Shown here piece by piece: positions 19,370 to 28,942 of a stretch of 64,000 bases of DNA. Within the stretch, counting starts at the first letter, position 1, and each line of letters begins with the position of its first letter. Made by a program: the position numbers and the translations under genes. A model generated the notes under the pieces. That model saw only the letters and a list, made by a program, of their open reading frames with translations, made no database searches and was not told the origin of the DNA. The DNA comes from Flavobacteriaceae bacterium D16 (lineage in GTDB: Bacteria; Bacteroidota; Bacteroidia; Flavobacteriales; Flavobacteriaceae). The DNA lies in NCBI GenBank assembly GCA_021295155.1, contig JAJTJC010000035.1:372001-436000 (forward strand), read 5' to 3'.

Positions 19370-19897
19370 ATGACCGGAGACGGAATATTCCAACTATTTG
19401 CCTACTTCCTGCCCACTGTGGTAACAGGCGCCATAGCATTTTATTTTTTCAGATTACACACCAATAACGAAGAAGGGAGGAGACGGTACCTATTGCACAA
19501 GGATTCTCAGAAAAACACCATGCCCATCAGACTACAGGCGTATGAGCGTATGGCGCTTTTCCTGGAACGTATCGCTATACCAAGCCTGGTAGTTCGCGTA
19601 GCCCCTCGATCTGCAGATAAAAATGAGTATGAAAATCTTTTGATCAAAACAATCGAAAACGAGTTTGAACATAACCTGTCCCAGCAAATTTATATGAGTG
19701 ATGAATGCTGGAACATTATTAAAGCTGCCAAGAACGCCACTATACAAATCATCCGGAAAACGGGTATGAGCGAAACGGATTCTTCAGATAAACTTCGGGA
19801 AGACATCCTCAACGCAAGTATGGAAAAACAATCGCCCTCGGCAACAGCTTTGGCTTATATTAAACAAGAGATCAGTGCTTTGTGGAAATCCGCTTAG
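19370..19897 (+). CDS. Conserved membrane-anchored protein of unknown function
   Basis: A 175-residue protein not assigned to a known function. One transmembrane helix (about 8-28) is followed by a basic, soluble, mostly helical domain (MPIRLQAYERMALFLERI, then NEFEHNLSQQIY), predicted to face the cytoplasm. It resembles a short family typical of flavobacteria. It ends 3 bases before the convergent patatin gene. Confidence 0.7.
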   Translation: MTGDGIFQLFAYFLPTVVTGAIAFYFFRLHTNNEEGRRRYLLHKDSQKNTMPIRLQAYERMALFLERIAIPSLVVRVAPRSADKNEYENLLIKTIENEFEHNLSQQIYMSDECWNIIKAAKNATIQIIRKTGMSETDSSDKLREDILNASMEKQSPSATALAYIKQEISALWKSA

Positions 19898-19900
19898 GAA

Positions 19901-20815
19901 TTACTCCTGCTGCTCTGGTTCAATTGCACTAAATTCCTGATTTTTCTTTTTAGCGAATTGGTAGCCACTGTGCCACCATTCTGTCATCTTTTGCTTATCG
20001 AATATCAGCGAATTAGTTGTGAGCACAGAAGGGGTGTAATAAAAATTGATAATGGCATCGTGGTTATTGGCCACAAATTTTCCGATACGGATATTCTGCC
20101 GTTCTATGCGGTCTAGCATAAAGCCAAACATGCTGGTTAAAAGCGAGAAGGCATTTTTGGATGGCAATCGGTTTACATGAGTAATTTCGGTATGAAGAAT
20201 AATGGCGTCCACAACAGTTGCCCCTCTTCTGATGGCCTCTTCAATAGGAACCATACTTCCTAGTCCTCCGTCTGCATATTCACAACCCTCCTTTCGTACA
20301 AGGCTCATAAATGGGGTGTAATTACAGGATATCCATATCCATTCACAAAAGTCATCATAGGAGAATTCCCGTATCGATTTATACTCCACCGTATTTAAAG
20401 ACAGGTTGGAAACGGTCACTATAATCTCTTTGTTACCCGATTTCAGTTTATGGAATTCCTCCGGGGTTAAGGTCTCATGGATAAGGTTGAGCAGGTTATA
20501 GCTTTCGCCAAAGGTCTTACTTCCCCTGTAAAAATTCTTGAGTACGTTCCAGTGGTTAATGGCAATATTGGCTACCCCGTGCTTATTCTGAATTACAAAG
20601 GGACAGTTGCTAAATATCTTGTCCTGGTTAACCGAGGTATAGACTCCTTTGATTTTTTCTATTTTCTCAAGTGCAAGGTGGGAAATTAAAAGGCTACCTG
20701 TGGAGGTGCCTAAAAAAAGGTCATACGAATAGCCCAGGCCTTCCATCAGGTATTGTGCAACCCCACCAGCAAACGCTCCTTTACTGCCCCCTCCGGAAAT
20801 AACCAATGCTCTCAT
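19901..20815 (-). CDS. Patatin-like phospholipase
   Basis: A 304-residue lipid acyl hydrolase with the catalytic dyad layout of the family: oxyanion loop GGGSKGAF (8-15), nucleophile Ser38 in GTSTGS, and the aspartate in DGG near 180. No signal peptide is seen, so it is probably cytoplasmic or membrane-associated. Its ATG overlaps the stop of the M1 peptidase gene (ATGA, 20812-20815), which implies translational coupling. Confidence 0.9.
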   Translation of the reverse strand: MRALVISGGGSKGAFAGGVAQYLMEGLGYSYDLFLGTSTGSLLISHLALEKIEKIKGVYTSVNQDKIFSNCPFVIQNKHGVANIAINHWNVLKNFYRGSKTFGESYNLLNLIHETLTPEEFHKLKSGNKEIIVTVSNLSLNTVEYKSIREFSYDDFCEWIWISCNYTPFMSLVRKEGCEYADGGLGSMVPIEEAIRRGATVVDAIILHTEITHVNRLPSKNAFSLLTSMFGFMLDRIERQNIRIGKFVANNHDAIINFYYTPSVLTTNSLIFDKQKMTEWWHSGYQFAKKKNQEFSAIEPEQQE

Positions 20816-22905
20816 ACTCCTAGGATAGTATTCAGATAGTCTTGCTCCTCGGGCCCAAGCTGGTCTAGTAAAGCCCGGATTCGGATACGATAATCCTCAT
20901 TTTCTATTAATTCCTCCATTAAATTACGGGCAAAATTTCGAAACTGCCAGACATGGTGTACACAAGCTTGTCCTAAATCCTTCAAATTAGAGTCGTTCAG
21001 CCCTAAAACATCATGAAGGATAACAAATGCGTTTTGCCGTACCTCAAAACTATAATGGCCAGCTGTATACCCTCTAAGTTCAGCCTGCCATTTGGCTCTG
21101 GTTGCAGGCTGTCCATAATTAGGCGTAAGCGAAGCCAGCAATAACCATGTTAGACGAAAACTCTTATTAGGTAAACCAATTATTTCCCTGGTTGTTTCCA
21201 GATACTGCTCCCGTTTATCAGGATAACTAAGCCATAATTTATAGAGGGCATTTTCTTTTGTTATATAACTGATATCATTCAATAAAGACTCAAGAGTAGC
21301 CCGTGTCTTCTGAGAGGCCTTAAGGAGGCTTACGGCTACTGCTTGCCTAACTTCCGGTAGTCCCTCCGCCGAAATTGCTGCAAGGTATTCCTCTGATAAA
21401 GAATTGCCATAACGGAGAATAATTCGCTTTTTTAATTCGGGATCGTTAATGTTGCCCCAATACTTCTTTACAATAAACTCGTTAGAATCCGGACTAACGG
21501 TTAACTCTTTTTGAATTTCACCAAATAGCCTGATGGAATTGCTATGCGAGTTGAGATAATCAAGACATCTTTGATAAGGATAAGCAGAGGAATCAATCCA
21601 AATACTGCGAAATTTGTCCAGGTTGCATGCGCATTGCTCCTCCATGACCTCTAAAAATTGTGAAATGGTAGCATTTTTAAAGGCATAACGGCTGAGAAAC
21701 TCCCGAATACCGTTCCTAAAAGCGTCCTTTCCCAACACCTCATTAAGCATTAATGCCACCCAGGCCCCTTTCTCATAAAAGGTAAGGCTACCCGCTTTAG
21801 GATCGGTTAGTGCCTCTCCGGATCCTTGAGCATCTTGTTTTCTTAATTGTTGTGAGGTATCCCAAAGCTTCCAGTAAAAATAATCATCGCCAAATAGTTC
21901 CCTTTCAGACAGATAAGCATAATAGGTGGCCAGGCCCTCATGCAGCCAGTGCTGAGCCGCATCCGTTTCAGTTACCAGATTTCCAAACCATTGATGTGCC
22001 AGTTCATGAGCATTGACATTTACGTAATTCAAATCTCTGAATGCAGTGGAATCAATTACATATCCGTCTGAAAAAATAGTGATCCCGGTATTCTCCATTC
22101 CCGCGTACAAAAAATCACGCACAGGTACCTGTCTGTAATTTTGCCAGGGATAAGGGATGCCGATCTCAGCTTCGAGAAAATCAAAGATCCTTTTTGAGTA
22201 GCGATAGGTTGGTTCACTTTTTTGCAGCGCTTCCGGATACATATATAATCGAATCGGAATATTGCTTCGGCTGCTTAGGTCTGTATAGGTGTATTTCCCT
22301 ATTGCAAAGGCAAGCAGGTAACTGCTCATGGGTTTAACCATTTGGTAATGCCAGGTCTTTTTTCCTTTTCTGGTCTTAATTTTACGCAACTTTCCATTGG
22401 CAATCACTTCATAAGCCGGATCGAAGGTAATACGCATATCAAAGATGATCTTCTCACTCATTATATCAGGGCTGGGTACCCAATGACTGGTGTACTTACC
22501 CTGGCCCTGGGTCCAGATTTGATTATTCCCTGAGATACTGTCCTTCCATCCCAGGAAATAGACTGCTTGTTTGGGTTCTACTCGGTAAGCGATTTCCATG
22601 CGATAGGTCTTTCCCGGTCTTATGGCTTTTGGTACAACTAATTTTCTACCATCGTACTTAAAGAATGACGGTTTTCCATTAAAACGGACTTCCTCAAGCA
22701 CCATATTCCTGGCATCCAGATAGACAGAATCTACAGTTTTGTCCGAAGTAAACTTGTATTTTACTTTCCCTTCTATTTTCTCTTTTTCCGGATCAATATG
22801 CAGGGTTATAGTCCCCCTTGAAAAGTCAAAAGGCCAATTTGCCTGAGCTGCTAACTGGAGCGCGAAGAGCAGGAAGAAAAATAAAGTGAATAGCTTTTTG
22901 CCCAT
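20812..22905 (-). CDS. M1 family zinc aminopeptidase, exported
   Basis: A 697-residue peptidase with a signal peptide (first 21 residues). The active site is complete: H300-E301-LA-H304 with the third zinc ligand E323 in WLHEG, and the substrate-anchoring GMENTG at 269-274. The C-terminal region from about 440 is a helical-repeat domain. It should trim peptides in the periplasm or at the cell surface. It is the active counterpart of the zinc-less protein at 1695-4535. Divergent from recG. Confidence 0.93.
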   Translation of the reverse strand: MGKKLFTLFFFLLFALQLAAQANWPFDFSRGTITLHIDPEKEKIEGKVKYKFTSDKTVDSVYLDARNMVLEEVRFNGKPSFFKYDGRKLVVPKAIRPGKTYRMEIAYRVEPKQAVYFLGWKDSISGNNQIWTQGQGKYTSHWVPSPDIMSEKIIFDMRITFDPAYEVIANGKLRKIKTRKGKKTWHYQMVKPMSSYLLAFAIGKYTYTDLSSRSNIPIRLYMYPEALQKSEPTYRYSKRIFDFLEAEIGIPYPWQNYRQVPVRDFLYAGMENTGITIFSDGYVIDSTAFRDLNYVNVNAHELAHQWFGNLVTETDAAQHWLHEGLATYYAYLSERELFGDDYFYWKLWDTSQQLRKQDAQGSGEALTDPKAGSLTFYEKGAWVALMLNEVLGKDAFRNGIREFLSRYAFKNATISQFLEVMEEQCACNLDKFRSIWIDSSAYPYQRCLDYLNSHSNSIRLFGEIQKELTVSPDSNEFIVKKYWGNINDPELKKRIILRYGNSLSEEYLAAISAEGLPEVRQAVAVSLLKASQKTRATLESLLNDISYITKENALYKLWLSYPDKREQYLETTREIIGLPNKSFRLTWLLLASLTPNYGQPATRAKWQAELRGYTAGHYSFEVRQNAFVILHDVLGLNDSNLKDLGQACVHHVWQFRNFARNLMEELIENEDYRIRIRALLDQLGPEEQDYLNTILGV

Positions 22906-22977
22906 AAAGTACTTTCTCTTTCAAATTTAGTATTTTGGATCATTGCACTTGAGTTATGTAACTAGTATTTTAGTTCC

Positions 22978-25083
22978 ATGATAAGCACCAGCTTACAAGC
23001 TCCTGTTACCTACCTTAAAGGAGTGGGGCCTAATAGAGCCGAGATCCTGAAAACGGAACTTGGCATTCACACCTATCAGGATCTACTACAACTTTTCCCT
23101 AATCGGTATATAGACAAAACACGGTATTACAAGATTAGCGAACTACAGCGAACCCCGGCAGAGGTACAGATTGTTGGGAAAATCACGCACATTGAGCAAG
23201 TAGGACAAAAGAGGGGCAGCCGCCTGGTGGCAACCTTTGTGGATGATACAGGTTCCATGGAACTGGTGTGGTTCCGAAGCCATAAATGGATTAGAGAAAA
23301 TTTAAAACAGAATACTCCCTATGTTGTTTTTGGTCGCACAAACTGGTTTAACGGTAAATTTTCCATGCCACATCCCGAGATGGAGCTTTTGGAAGAACAC
23401 AATAAAGGGCTGCGCATTGCTATGCAACCCATCTATCCTTCCACGGAAAAGCTGACCAATAAAGGCGTTACTAATCGGGTTATAAGCAAATGTGTCCAAC
23501 AACTATTTCTGGAAATAAAAGGCCAGTTCCCGGAGACCCTGCCTGAATCTTTGTGTGATGAATTAAGGTTAATCCCAAAGAAAGAAGCCCTTCACAATAT
23601 ACATTTCCCAAAGAATCAGAAGTTACTGGCCAAGGCTCAGTTCCGTTTGAAGTTTGAAGAACTCTTTTACGTTCAGCTTCAATTGCTTACCAAAAAGATC
23701 AGTCGGAAAAAAAAGATCAAAGGATTTCCCTTTGCCCAGGTTGGGGCTTATTTCAATGAATTTTATGAGCATCACCTGCCATTTGAATTAACCAATGCTC
23801 AAAAGCGGGTCCTCAAAGAGATTCGGGCAGACCTGGGCAGTCAGGCACAGATGAACCGATTGCTGCAGGGGGATGTGGGATCAGGCAAAACCATTGTTGC
23901 CCTGATGGCCATGCTATTGGCTATGGACAATGGATATCAGACCTGTTTGATGGCTCCTACGGAAATACTTGCGGTACAGCACTATCAGAGTTTAAAATCT
24001 TTATTGGGTTCCATGCAGGTCAATGTTTCATTACTCACAGGCTCTGTCAAGAAAAAGGATCGTACCCATATTCACGAGGATCTGGAATCCGGCAAGCTTC
24101 ATATTCTTGTGGGCACTCATGCCGTATTAGAAGAAAAGGTAGTATTCAAAAACCTGGGTCTCGCTATTATTGACGAACAACATCGGTTCGGAGTGGCGCA
24201 GCGATCAAAAATGTGGCATAAAAACGTGAACCCCCCTCATATCCTTGTCATGACTGCCACCCCAATACCCAGAACACTGGCTATGAGTTTGTATGGCGAT
24301 CTTGATATATCGGTTATCGATGAATTACCTCCAGGCCGAAAACCCGTGAAGACGGTACACCGAAACGATCAGAACCGACTAAAAGTATTCCAATTCATTA
24401 GGGAAGAGATCCGGAAAGGGCGACAAATTTATATCGTCTATCCCCTTATCCAGGAGTCGGAAGCACTGGATTATAAGGATCTTATGGACGGTTATGAAAG
24501 CATTTCCCGGGACTTCCCCATGCCGGAATATCAGATTTCCATTGTGCATGGAAAGATGAAAGCCGAAGACAAGGATTATGAAATGCAACGCTTTGCAAAA
24601 GGAAAAACACAGATCATGGTAGCTACCACGGTCATTGAGGTGGGGGTAAATATTCCTAACGCCTCGGTAATGATCATAGAAAGTGCGGAAAGGTTTGGCT
24701 TATCTCAACTGCATCAGCTAAGAGGCCGGGTGGGACGTGGTGCAGAACAGAGCTACTGCATTCTGATTACTGCTTCCAAATTATCTAATGATGCCCAAAC
24801 CCGAATACAGACTATGGTTCGTACTAATGATGGATTTGAAATAGCTGAGGTGGACCTTCGTTTGCGTGGCCCTGGAGATCTTATGGGCACTCAACAGAGC
24901 GGCGTACTGAACCTGAAGATTGCCGATGTGGTCAGGGATCGTGACATATTGAAAACAGCGCGGTTTTATGCACAGGCCGTTTTACGTGAGGACCCGGATT
25001 TGGCACTTACTAAGAATCAACCCATCCTCGCGACTTATGCCAGACTTAAAGCACATAAGGAGATCTGGAACTACATCAGCTAA
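22978..25083 (+). CDS. recG: ATP-dependent DNA helicase RecG
   Basis: A 701-residue branch-migration helicase that remodels stalled forks and Holliday junctions. The N-terminal wedge/OB domain spans about 60-125. Helicase motifs include Walker A GDVGSGKT (298-305), the DEQH box near 395, TATPIPRTL, and the RecG-type C-terminal motifs LRGRVGRG and RLRGPGDLMGTQQSG. Length and order match the family. It ends about 250 bases before leuC. Confidence 0.96.
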   Translation: MISTSLQAPVTYLKGVGPNRAEILKTELGIHTYQDLLQLFPNRYIDKTRYYKISELQRTPAEVQIVGKITHIEQVGQKRGSRLVATFVDDTGSMELVWFRSHKWIRENLKQNTPYVVFGRTNWFNGKFSMPHPEMELLEEHNKGLRIAMQPIYPSTEKLTNKGVTNRVISKCVQQLFLEIKGQFPETLPESLCDELRLIPKKEALHNIHFPKNQKLLAKAQFRLKFEELFYVQLQLLTKKISRKKKIKGFPFAQVGAYFNEFYEHHLPFELTNAQKRVLKEIRADLGSQAQMNRLLQGDVGSGKTIVALMAMLLAMDNGYQTCLMAPTEILAVQHYQSLKSLLGSMQVNVSLLTGSVKKKDRTHIHEDLESGKLHILVGTHAVLEEKVVFKNLGLAIIDEQHRFGVAQRSKMWHKNVNPPHILVMTATPIPRTLAMSLYGDLDISVIDELPPGRKPVKTVHRNDQNRLKVFQFIREEIRKGRQIYIVYPLIQESEALDYKDLMDGYESISRDFPMPEYQISIVHGKMKAEDKDYEMQRFAKGKTQIMVATTVIEVGVNIPNASVMIIESAERFGLSQLHQLRGRVGRGAEQSYCILITASKLSNDAQTRIQTMVRTNDGFEIAEVDLRLRGPGDLMGTQQSGVLNLKIADVVRDRDILKTARFYAQAVLREDPDLALTKNQPILATYARLKAHKEIWNYIS

Positions 25084-25265
25084 TCTAAAGCCAGAATGTA
25101 ATACGGCTTATTTTTCCCACAGGTTGGCAAGAATATTTTTTGTTAGTCACTTCTGACTATCGTTTTTGTTCGGTTGAACTTTGTGCAATTTTATTTTATT
25201 TTATTGATTCTCAATTTATTAAGTATAGTTTAAAGCCCTTGAACATCGTAATTTATAGAAGCTTT

Positions 25266-25298
25266 TTTGCCCTACCCTATCGCGTATACCTATTTTTG
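25266..25298 (+). promoter_or_regulatory. Predicted leuC promoter with embedded operator-like octamer
   Basis: TTTG (25266-25269), a 21-base spacer and TATTTTTG (25291-25298) form one of the best Bacteroidota-type promoters in the window. The start codon is at 25337. The spacer contains ACCCTATC (25274-25281), an octamer also found next to the ilvD promoter and in the leuD-leuA gap, where a repressor could block RNA polymerase. Confidence 0.65.
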
Positions 25299-25336
25299 GA
25301 TGTTAAATCCTTGCAATTAAAATTGGAACCATCAAA

Positions 25337-26746
25337 ATGAGTAAAACACTATTTGCTAAAGTATGGGATTCCCATGTGGTACAAAAGATTGAAGACGGCC
25401 CGGATGTTCTTTTTATAGACCGACATTTGGTACATGAAGTAACCAGTCCGGTTGCCTTTCTGGGGCTTAAGAATCGGAACATTAAAGTGCTATATCCGGA
25501 ACGTACATTTGCCACAGCAGATCACAACACACCCACACTTAATCAACACCTGCCGGTAGAAGATCCACTTTCTGCCAAACAGTTGCAGGCGCTGGAAGAT
25601 AATGCGCAAGAGCATAACATACCCTATTGGGGATTGGGACATGAAAAGAACGGTATTGTGCATGTTATTGGTCCGGAAAATGGAATAACGCTACCAGGAG
25701 CGACTATTGTTTGTGGGGACTCACATACCTCTACCCACGGGGCATTTGGAGCCATTGCTTTTGGTATAGGAACCTCTGAGGTAGAAATGGTTTTGTCATC
25801 GCAATGTATTATGCAACCCAAGCCAAAGAGCATGAGAATTACCATTAATGGTAAGCTGAATCCTGCAGTAACGCCCAAAGATGTAGCACTTTATATCATA
25901 TCCAGGCTTTCTACTTCAGGGGCCACCGGGTATTTTGTAGAATATGCCGGCGAGGTATTTCGCAATATGAGCATGGAGGGACGCATGACAGTATGTAATC
26001 TTAGTATTGAAATGGGTGCACGTGGAGGAATGATTGCTCCTGACGAGAAAACCTTCGAATATATCAAGGGAAGGGAATTTGCTCCCAAAGGAGAGGCATG
26101 GAATGAGACCATGAAATATTGGCAAACACTAAAAACAGACAAAGGCGCTGTTTTTGACAAAGAAATCGAGTTCCAGGGAGAAGACATTGAACCCATGATT
26201 ACCTATGGAACTAATCCTGGTATGGGGGTAGGGATTTCGAATGGTATCCCCTCAGCTAAAGATGTAGAAGGCGGAGTTGATACCTTTAAAAAGTCACTTG
26301 CCTACATGGATTTTAAAGAAGGGGAAGATATGCTTGGTAAAAAGATCGATTTTGTTTTCCTGGGCAGTTGTACCAATGGTCGAATTGAGGATTTCAGGGC
26401 TTTTGCCAGCTTGGTGAAAGGCCATAAAAAAGCAGCACATGTAACGGCCTGGTTGGTTCCGGGATCACATAAAGTAGAAGAAGCCATTGAAGAAGAAGGT
26501 ATTCTCGATATACTTCAGGAAGCTGGTTTTGAATTACGGGAGCCCGGGTGTTCTGCATGCCTAGCCATGAATGACGACAAGATACCGGCTGGAAAATATG
26601 CGGTAAGTACTTCTAACAGAAATTTTGAAGGCCGTCAGGGACCTGGAGCAAGAACGCTTCTTGCCAGTCCATTAGTAGCTGCAGCAGCTGCTATTACCGG
26701 AAAAGTTACCGATCCCCGAGAATTACTCCAAACGCAAACTGTATAA
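25337..26746 (+). CDS. leuC: 3-isopropylmalate dehydratase large subunit
   Basis: A 469-residue aconitase-family protein carrying the 4Fe-4S cluster that isomerises 2- to 3-isopropylmalate in leucine synthesis (and citraconate chemistry if a citramalate route is used). Cluster cysteines are in GSCTNGR (about 340) and in GCSACLAMN (about 403). [14 protein letters not shown] is the family signature. First gene of leuC-leuD-leuA/cimA-leuB; leuD follows after 9 bases. Confidence 0.96.
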   Translation: MSKTLFAKVWDSHVVQKIEDGPDVLFIDRHLVHEVTSPVAFLGLKNRNIKVLYPERTFATADHNTPTLNQHLPVEDPLSAKQLQALEDNAQEHNIPYWGLGHEKNGIVHVIGPENGITLPGATIVCGDSHTSTHGAFGAIAFGIGTSEVEMVLSSQCIMQPKPKSMRITINGKLNPAVTPKDVALYIISRLSTSGATGYFVEYAGEVFRNMSMEGRMTVCNLSIEMGARGGMIAPDEKTFEYIKGREFAPKGEAWNETMKYWQTLKTDKGAVFDKEIEFQGEDIEPMITYGTNPGMGVGISNGIPSAKDVEGGVDTFKKSLAYMDFKEGEDMLGKKIDFVFLGSCTNGRIEDFRAFASLVKGHKKAAHVTAWLVPGSHKVEEAIEEEGILDILQEAGFELREPGCSACLAMNDDKIPAGKYAVSTSNRNFEGRQGPGARTLLASPLVAAAAAITGKVTDPRELLQTQTV

Positions 26747-26755
26747 AATCCCATT

Positions 26756-27352
26756 ATGGCATACGATAAATTCAACGTCCTTAAAAGTACTGCGGTACCC
26801 ATGCCCATTGAAAATGTGGATACGGACCAGATTATTCCAGCTCGTTTTTTAAAGGCTACTGAACGAAAAGGCTTTGGAGATAACTTATTTCGTGATTGGC
26901 GATATAATCCTGATAACACCCCCAAGGAGCACTTCGTACTCAATAATCCTATTTATTCAGGTAAAATTCTTGTGGGAGGCAAGAACTTTGGATCGGGATC
27001 TTCCCGGGAACACGCGGCCTGGGCAGTCTACGATTACGGTTTTCGGTGCGTGGTTTCCAGCTTTTTCGCAGATATTTTCAGGAATAACTGCCTGAACGTC
27101 GGAGTTTTGCCCGTACAGGTAAGCCCAGAATACCTGCAGCAAATCTTTAGCGCAATCGAAGCGGATCCGAATACACAGCTTGAGGTAAATCTTCCCGAAC
27201 AGACCATAACCATTTGTTCTACCGGGGACCAGGAGTCTTTTGCAATCAATGGTTATAAAAAAGAGAACATGCTGAACGGATTCGATGATATCGATTATCT
27301 GCTCAACCTGAAGGAAAAGATCAAAGGCTTTGCCGAAAACACACCCCTGTAA
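26756..27352 (+). CDS. leuD: 3-isopropylmalate dehydratase small subunit
   Basis: A 198-residue swivel domain that pairs with LeuC to form the isopropylmalate isomerase. Diagnostic residues are NVDTDQIIPARFL (about 19-31) and GKNFGSGSSREHA (about 76-88), which bind the substrate carboxylates. Length is typical of the bacterial LeuD with a C-terminal extension. It lies 9 bases after leuC and 52 bases before the next gene. Confidence 0.95.
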   Translation: MAYDKFNVLKSTAVPMPIENVDTDQIIPARFLKATERKGFGDNLFRDWRYNPDNTPKEHFVLNNPIYSGKILVGGKNFGSGSSREHAAWAVYDYGFRCVVSSFFADIFRNNCLNVGVLPVQVSPEYLQQIFSAIEADPNTQLEVNLPEQTITICSTGDQESFAINGYKKENMLNGFDDIDYLLNLKEKIKGFAENTPL

Positions 27353-27373
27353 CCTGTTTCTTGCTATTAATTA

Positions 27374-27381
27374 GATAGGGT
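27374..27381. promoter_or_regulatory. GATAGGGT octamer in the leuD-leuA gap
   Basis: GATAGGGT lies in the 52-base gap before the synthase gene and is the reverse complement of the ACCCTATC found at the leuC promoter. No convincing promoter is seen in this gap, so an internal control point is only a possibility. Confidence 0.25.
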
Positions 27382-27404
27382 AACAGTTATTTACGAGAAC
27401 GAAA

Positions 27405-28922
27405 ATGAAGAAAAGAAGGGTTGAAATAATGGACACCACACTGAGGGACGGGGAACAGACCTCCGGGGTATCCTTTTCTGCCTCAGAAAAACTGACCCTT
27501 GCCATCTTATTGCTCGATGAGCTCAATGTAGACCGGATTGAGATTGCCTCTGCCCGGGTATCCGAAGGGGAGTTTGATTCCGTTAAACAAATTACATCCT
27601 GGGCCAGGGAAAAAGGGTATCTCGATCGCGTGGAAGTGCTCACCTTTGTGGATCAGGGGAAATCCCTGGAATGGATGGAAAAAGCAGGTGCCAAAGTACA
27701 AAACCTGCTTACGAAAGGTTCACTAAATCACCTGACCCATCAGCTTAAAAAGACTCCTGAGGCACATTTTAAAGATATTGCAGCGGTAATAGAAAAAGCT
27801 TCTAATAAAGGGATTACCACTAATGTCTATTTGGAAGACTGGAGTAATGGGATGCGGAATTCACCGGAATATGTATTTCAATTTCTTGATTTTCTGAGCA
27901 CACAACCTATAAAAAGGATATTATTACCAGATACACTCGGCGTACTGACGCATAATGAAGCGTATCAATTCCTATCGCAGATTATCACAAAATATCCGGA
28001 TTGCCATTTTGATTTTCATGGTCACAATGATTACGACCTCAGTGTGGCCAACGTTATGGAAGCTCTTAAAGCCGGATGCCATGGATTACACCTTACGGTA
28101 AATGGCATGGGAGAACGCGCAGGTAATGCACCACTAGCCAGCGTGGTGGCCGTAATAAACGATTTCTTACCCCAAATTGAAGTTGGGGTTTCGGAAAAAG
28201 CACTTTTTAAGGTGAGTAAACTGGTCTCCGCTTTTACAGGATTTGGCATTCCGCCTAACAAACCTATTGTAGGAGATAATGTTTTTACCCAAACTGCTGG
28301 TATACATGCAGATGGAGATAATAAAAATAATCTTTACTTTAATGATCTCTTGCCGGAGAGATTTGGCAGAAAGCGCAAATACGCACTAGGGAAAACCTCT
28401 GGAAAAGCAAACATTCAGAAAAACCTTCAGGAACTGGGTCTTACGCTAAATGAGGAGGAAATTAAAAAGGTTACGGAACGCATTATTGACCTGGGTGATA
28501 AAAAGGAAAAGGTTACGAAAGAGGACCTCCCATTCATTATTTCCGATGTGCTGGATAGCGAAAAATTCCAGCAAAAGGTATTTGTCCGCTCCTTTGTCCT
28601 TACCCACTCCAAGGGCCTGAAACCTTCCACTACGGTAGCCATAGAAATTGATGGGGAAAGAATGGAACAGAATGCCCAGGGAGATGGACAGTTTGATGCA
28701 TTTATGAATGCCCTCAGAGAAGTATACAAGAAAAAGAAAAGACATTTACCCGACCTTGTCGATTACGCTGTGCGAATTCCTCCCGGAAGCCATTCGGATG
28801 CACTTTGTGAAACTATAATCACCTGGGAAAGCAATGGCAAAGACTTTACCACAAGGGGACTGGATTCTGACCAGACTGTTTCGGCTATCAAGGCTACGGA
28901 AAAAATGCTAAACATGATTTAA
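27405..28922 (+). CDS. 2-isopropylmalate synthase / citramalate synthase family protein
   Basis: A 505-residue DRE-TIM metallolyase with an N-terminal catalytic barrel (MDTTLRDGEQTSGVSFS at about 9-25; HGHNDYDLS and VNGMGERAGNA metal and active-site motifs) and a C-terminal LeuA-type allosteric domain. The family condenses acetyl-CoA with 2-ketoisovalerate (LeuA, leucine) or with pyruvate (CimA, isoleucine). The barrel start resembles CimA (GVSFS) rather than typical LeuA (PGVSL or PGCKL), yet it sits between leuD and leuB. No threonine deaminase gene (ilvA) is in the window, so a citramalate role is possible. Assignment is left open. Confidence 0.85.
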   Translation: MKKRRVEIMDTTLRDGEQTSGVSFSASEKLTLAILLLDELNVDRIEIASARVSEGEFDSVKQITSWAREKGYLDRVEVLTFVDQGKSLEWMEKAGAKVQNLLTKGSLNHLTHQLKKTPEAHFKDIAAVIEKASNKGITTNVYLEDWSNGMRNSPEYVFQFLDFLSTQPIKRILLPDTLGVLTHNEAYQFLSQIITKYPDCHFDFHGHNDYDLSVANVMEALKAGCHGLHLTVNGMGERAGNAPLASVVAVINDFLPQIEVGVSEKALFKVSKLVSAFTGFGIPPNKPIVGDNVFTQTAGIHADGDNKNNLYFNDLLPERFGRKRKYALGKTSGKANIQKNLQELGLTLNEEEIKKVTERIIDLGDKKEKVTKEDLPFIISDVLDSEKFQQKVFVRSFVLTHSKGLKPSTTVAIEIDGERMEQNAQGDGQFDAFMNALREVYKKKKRHLPDLVDYAVRIPPGSHSDALCETIITWESNGKDFTTRGLDSDQTVSAIKATEKMLNMI

Positions 28923-28942
28923 TACCACTGAATAACCATTCT

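Noticed and set aside
25140-25340. 66-codon frame before leuC
   Set aside because: It overlaps the leuC promoter and start, is AT-rich with low-complexity TTTTA runs, and shows no protein-like features.
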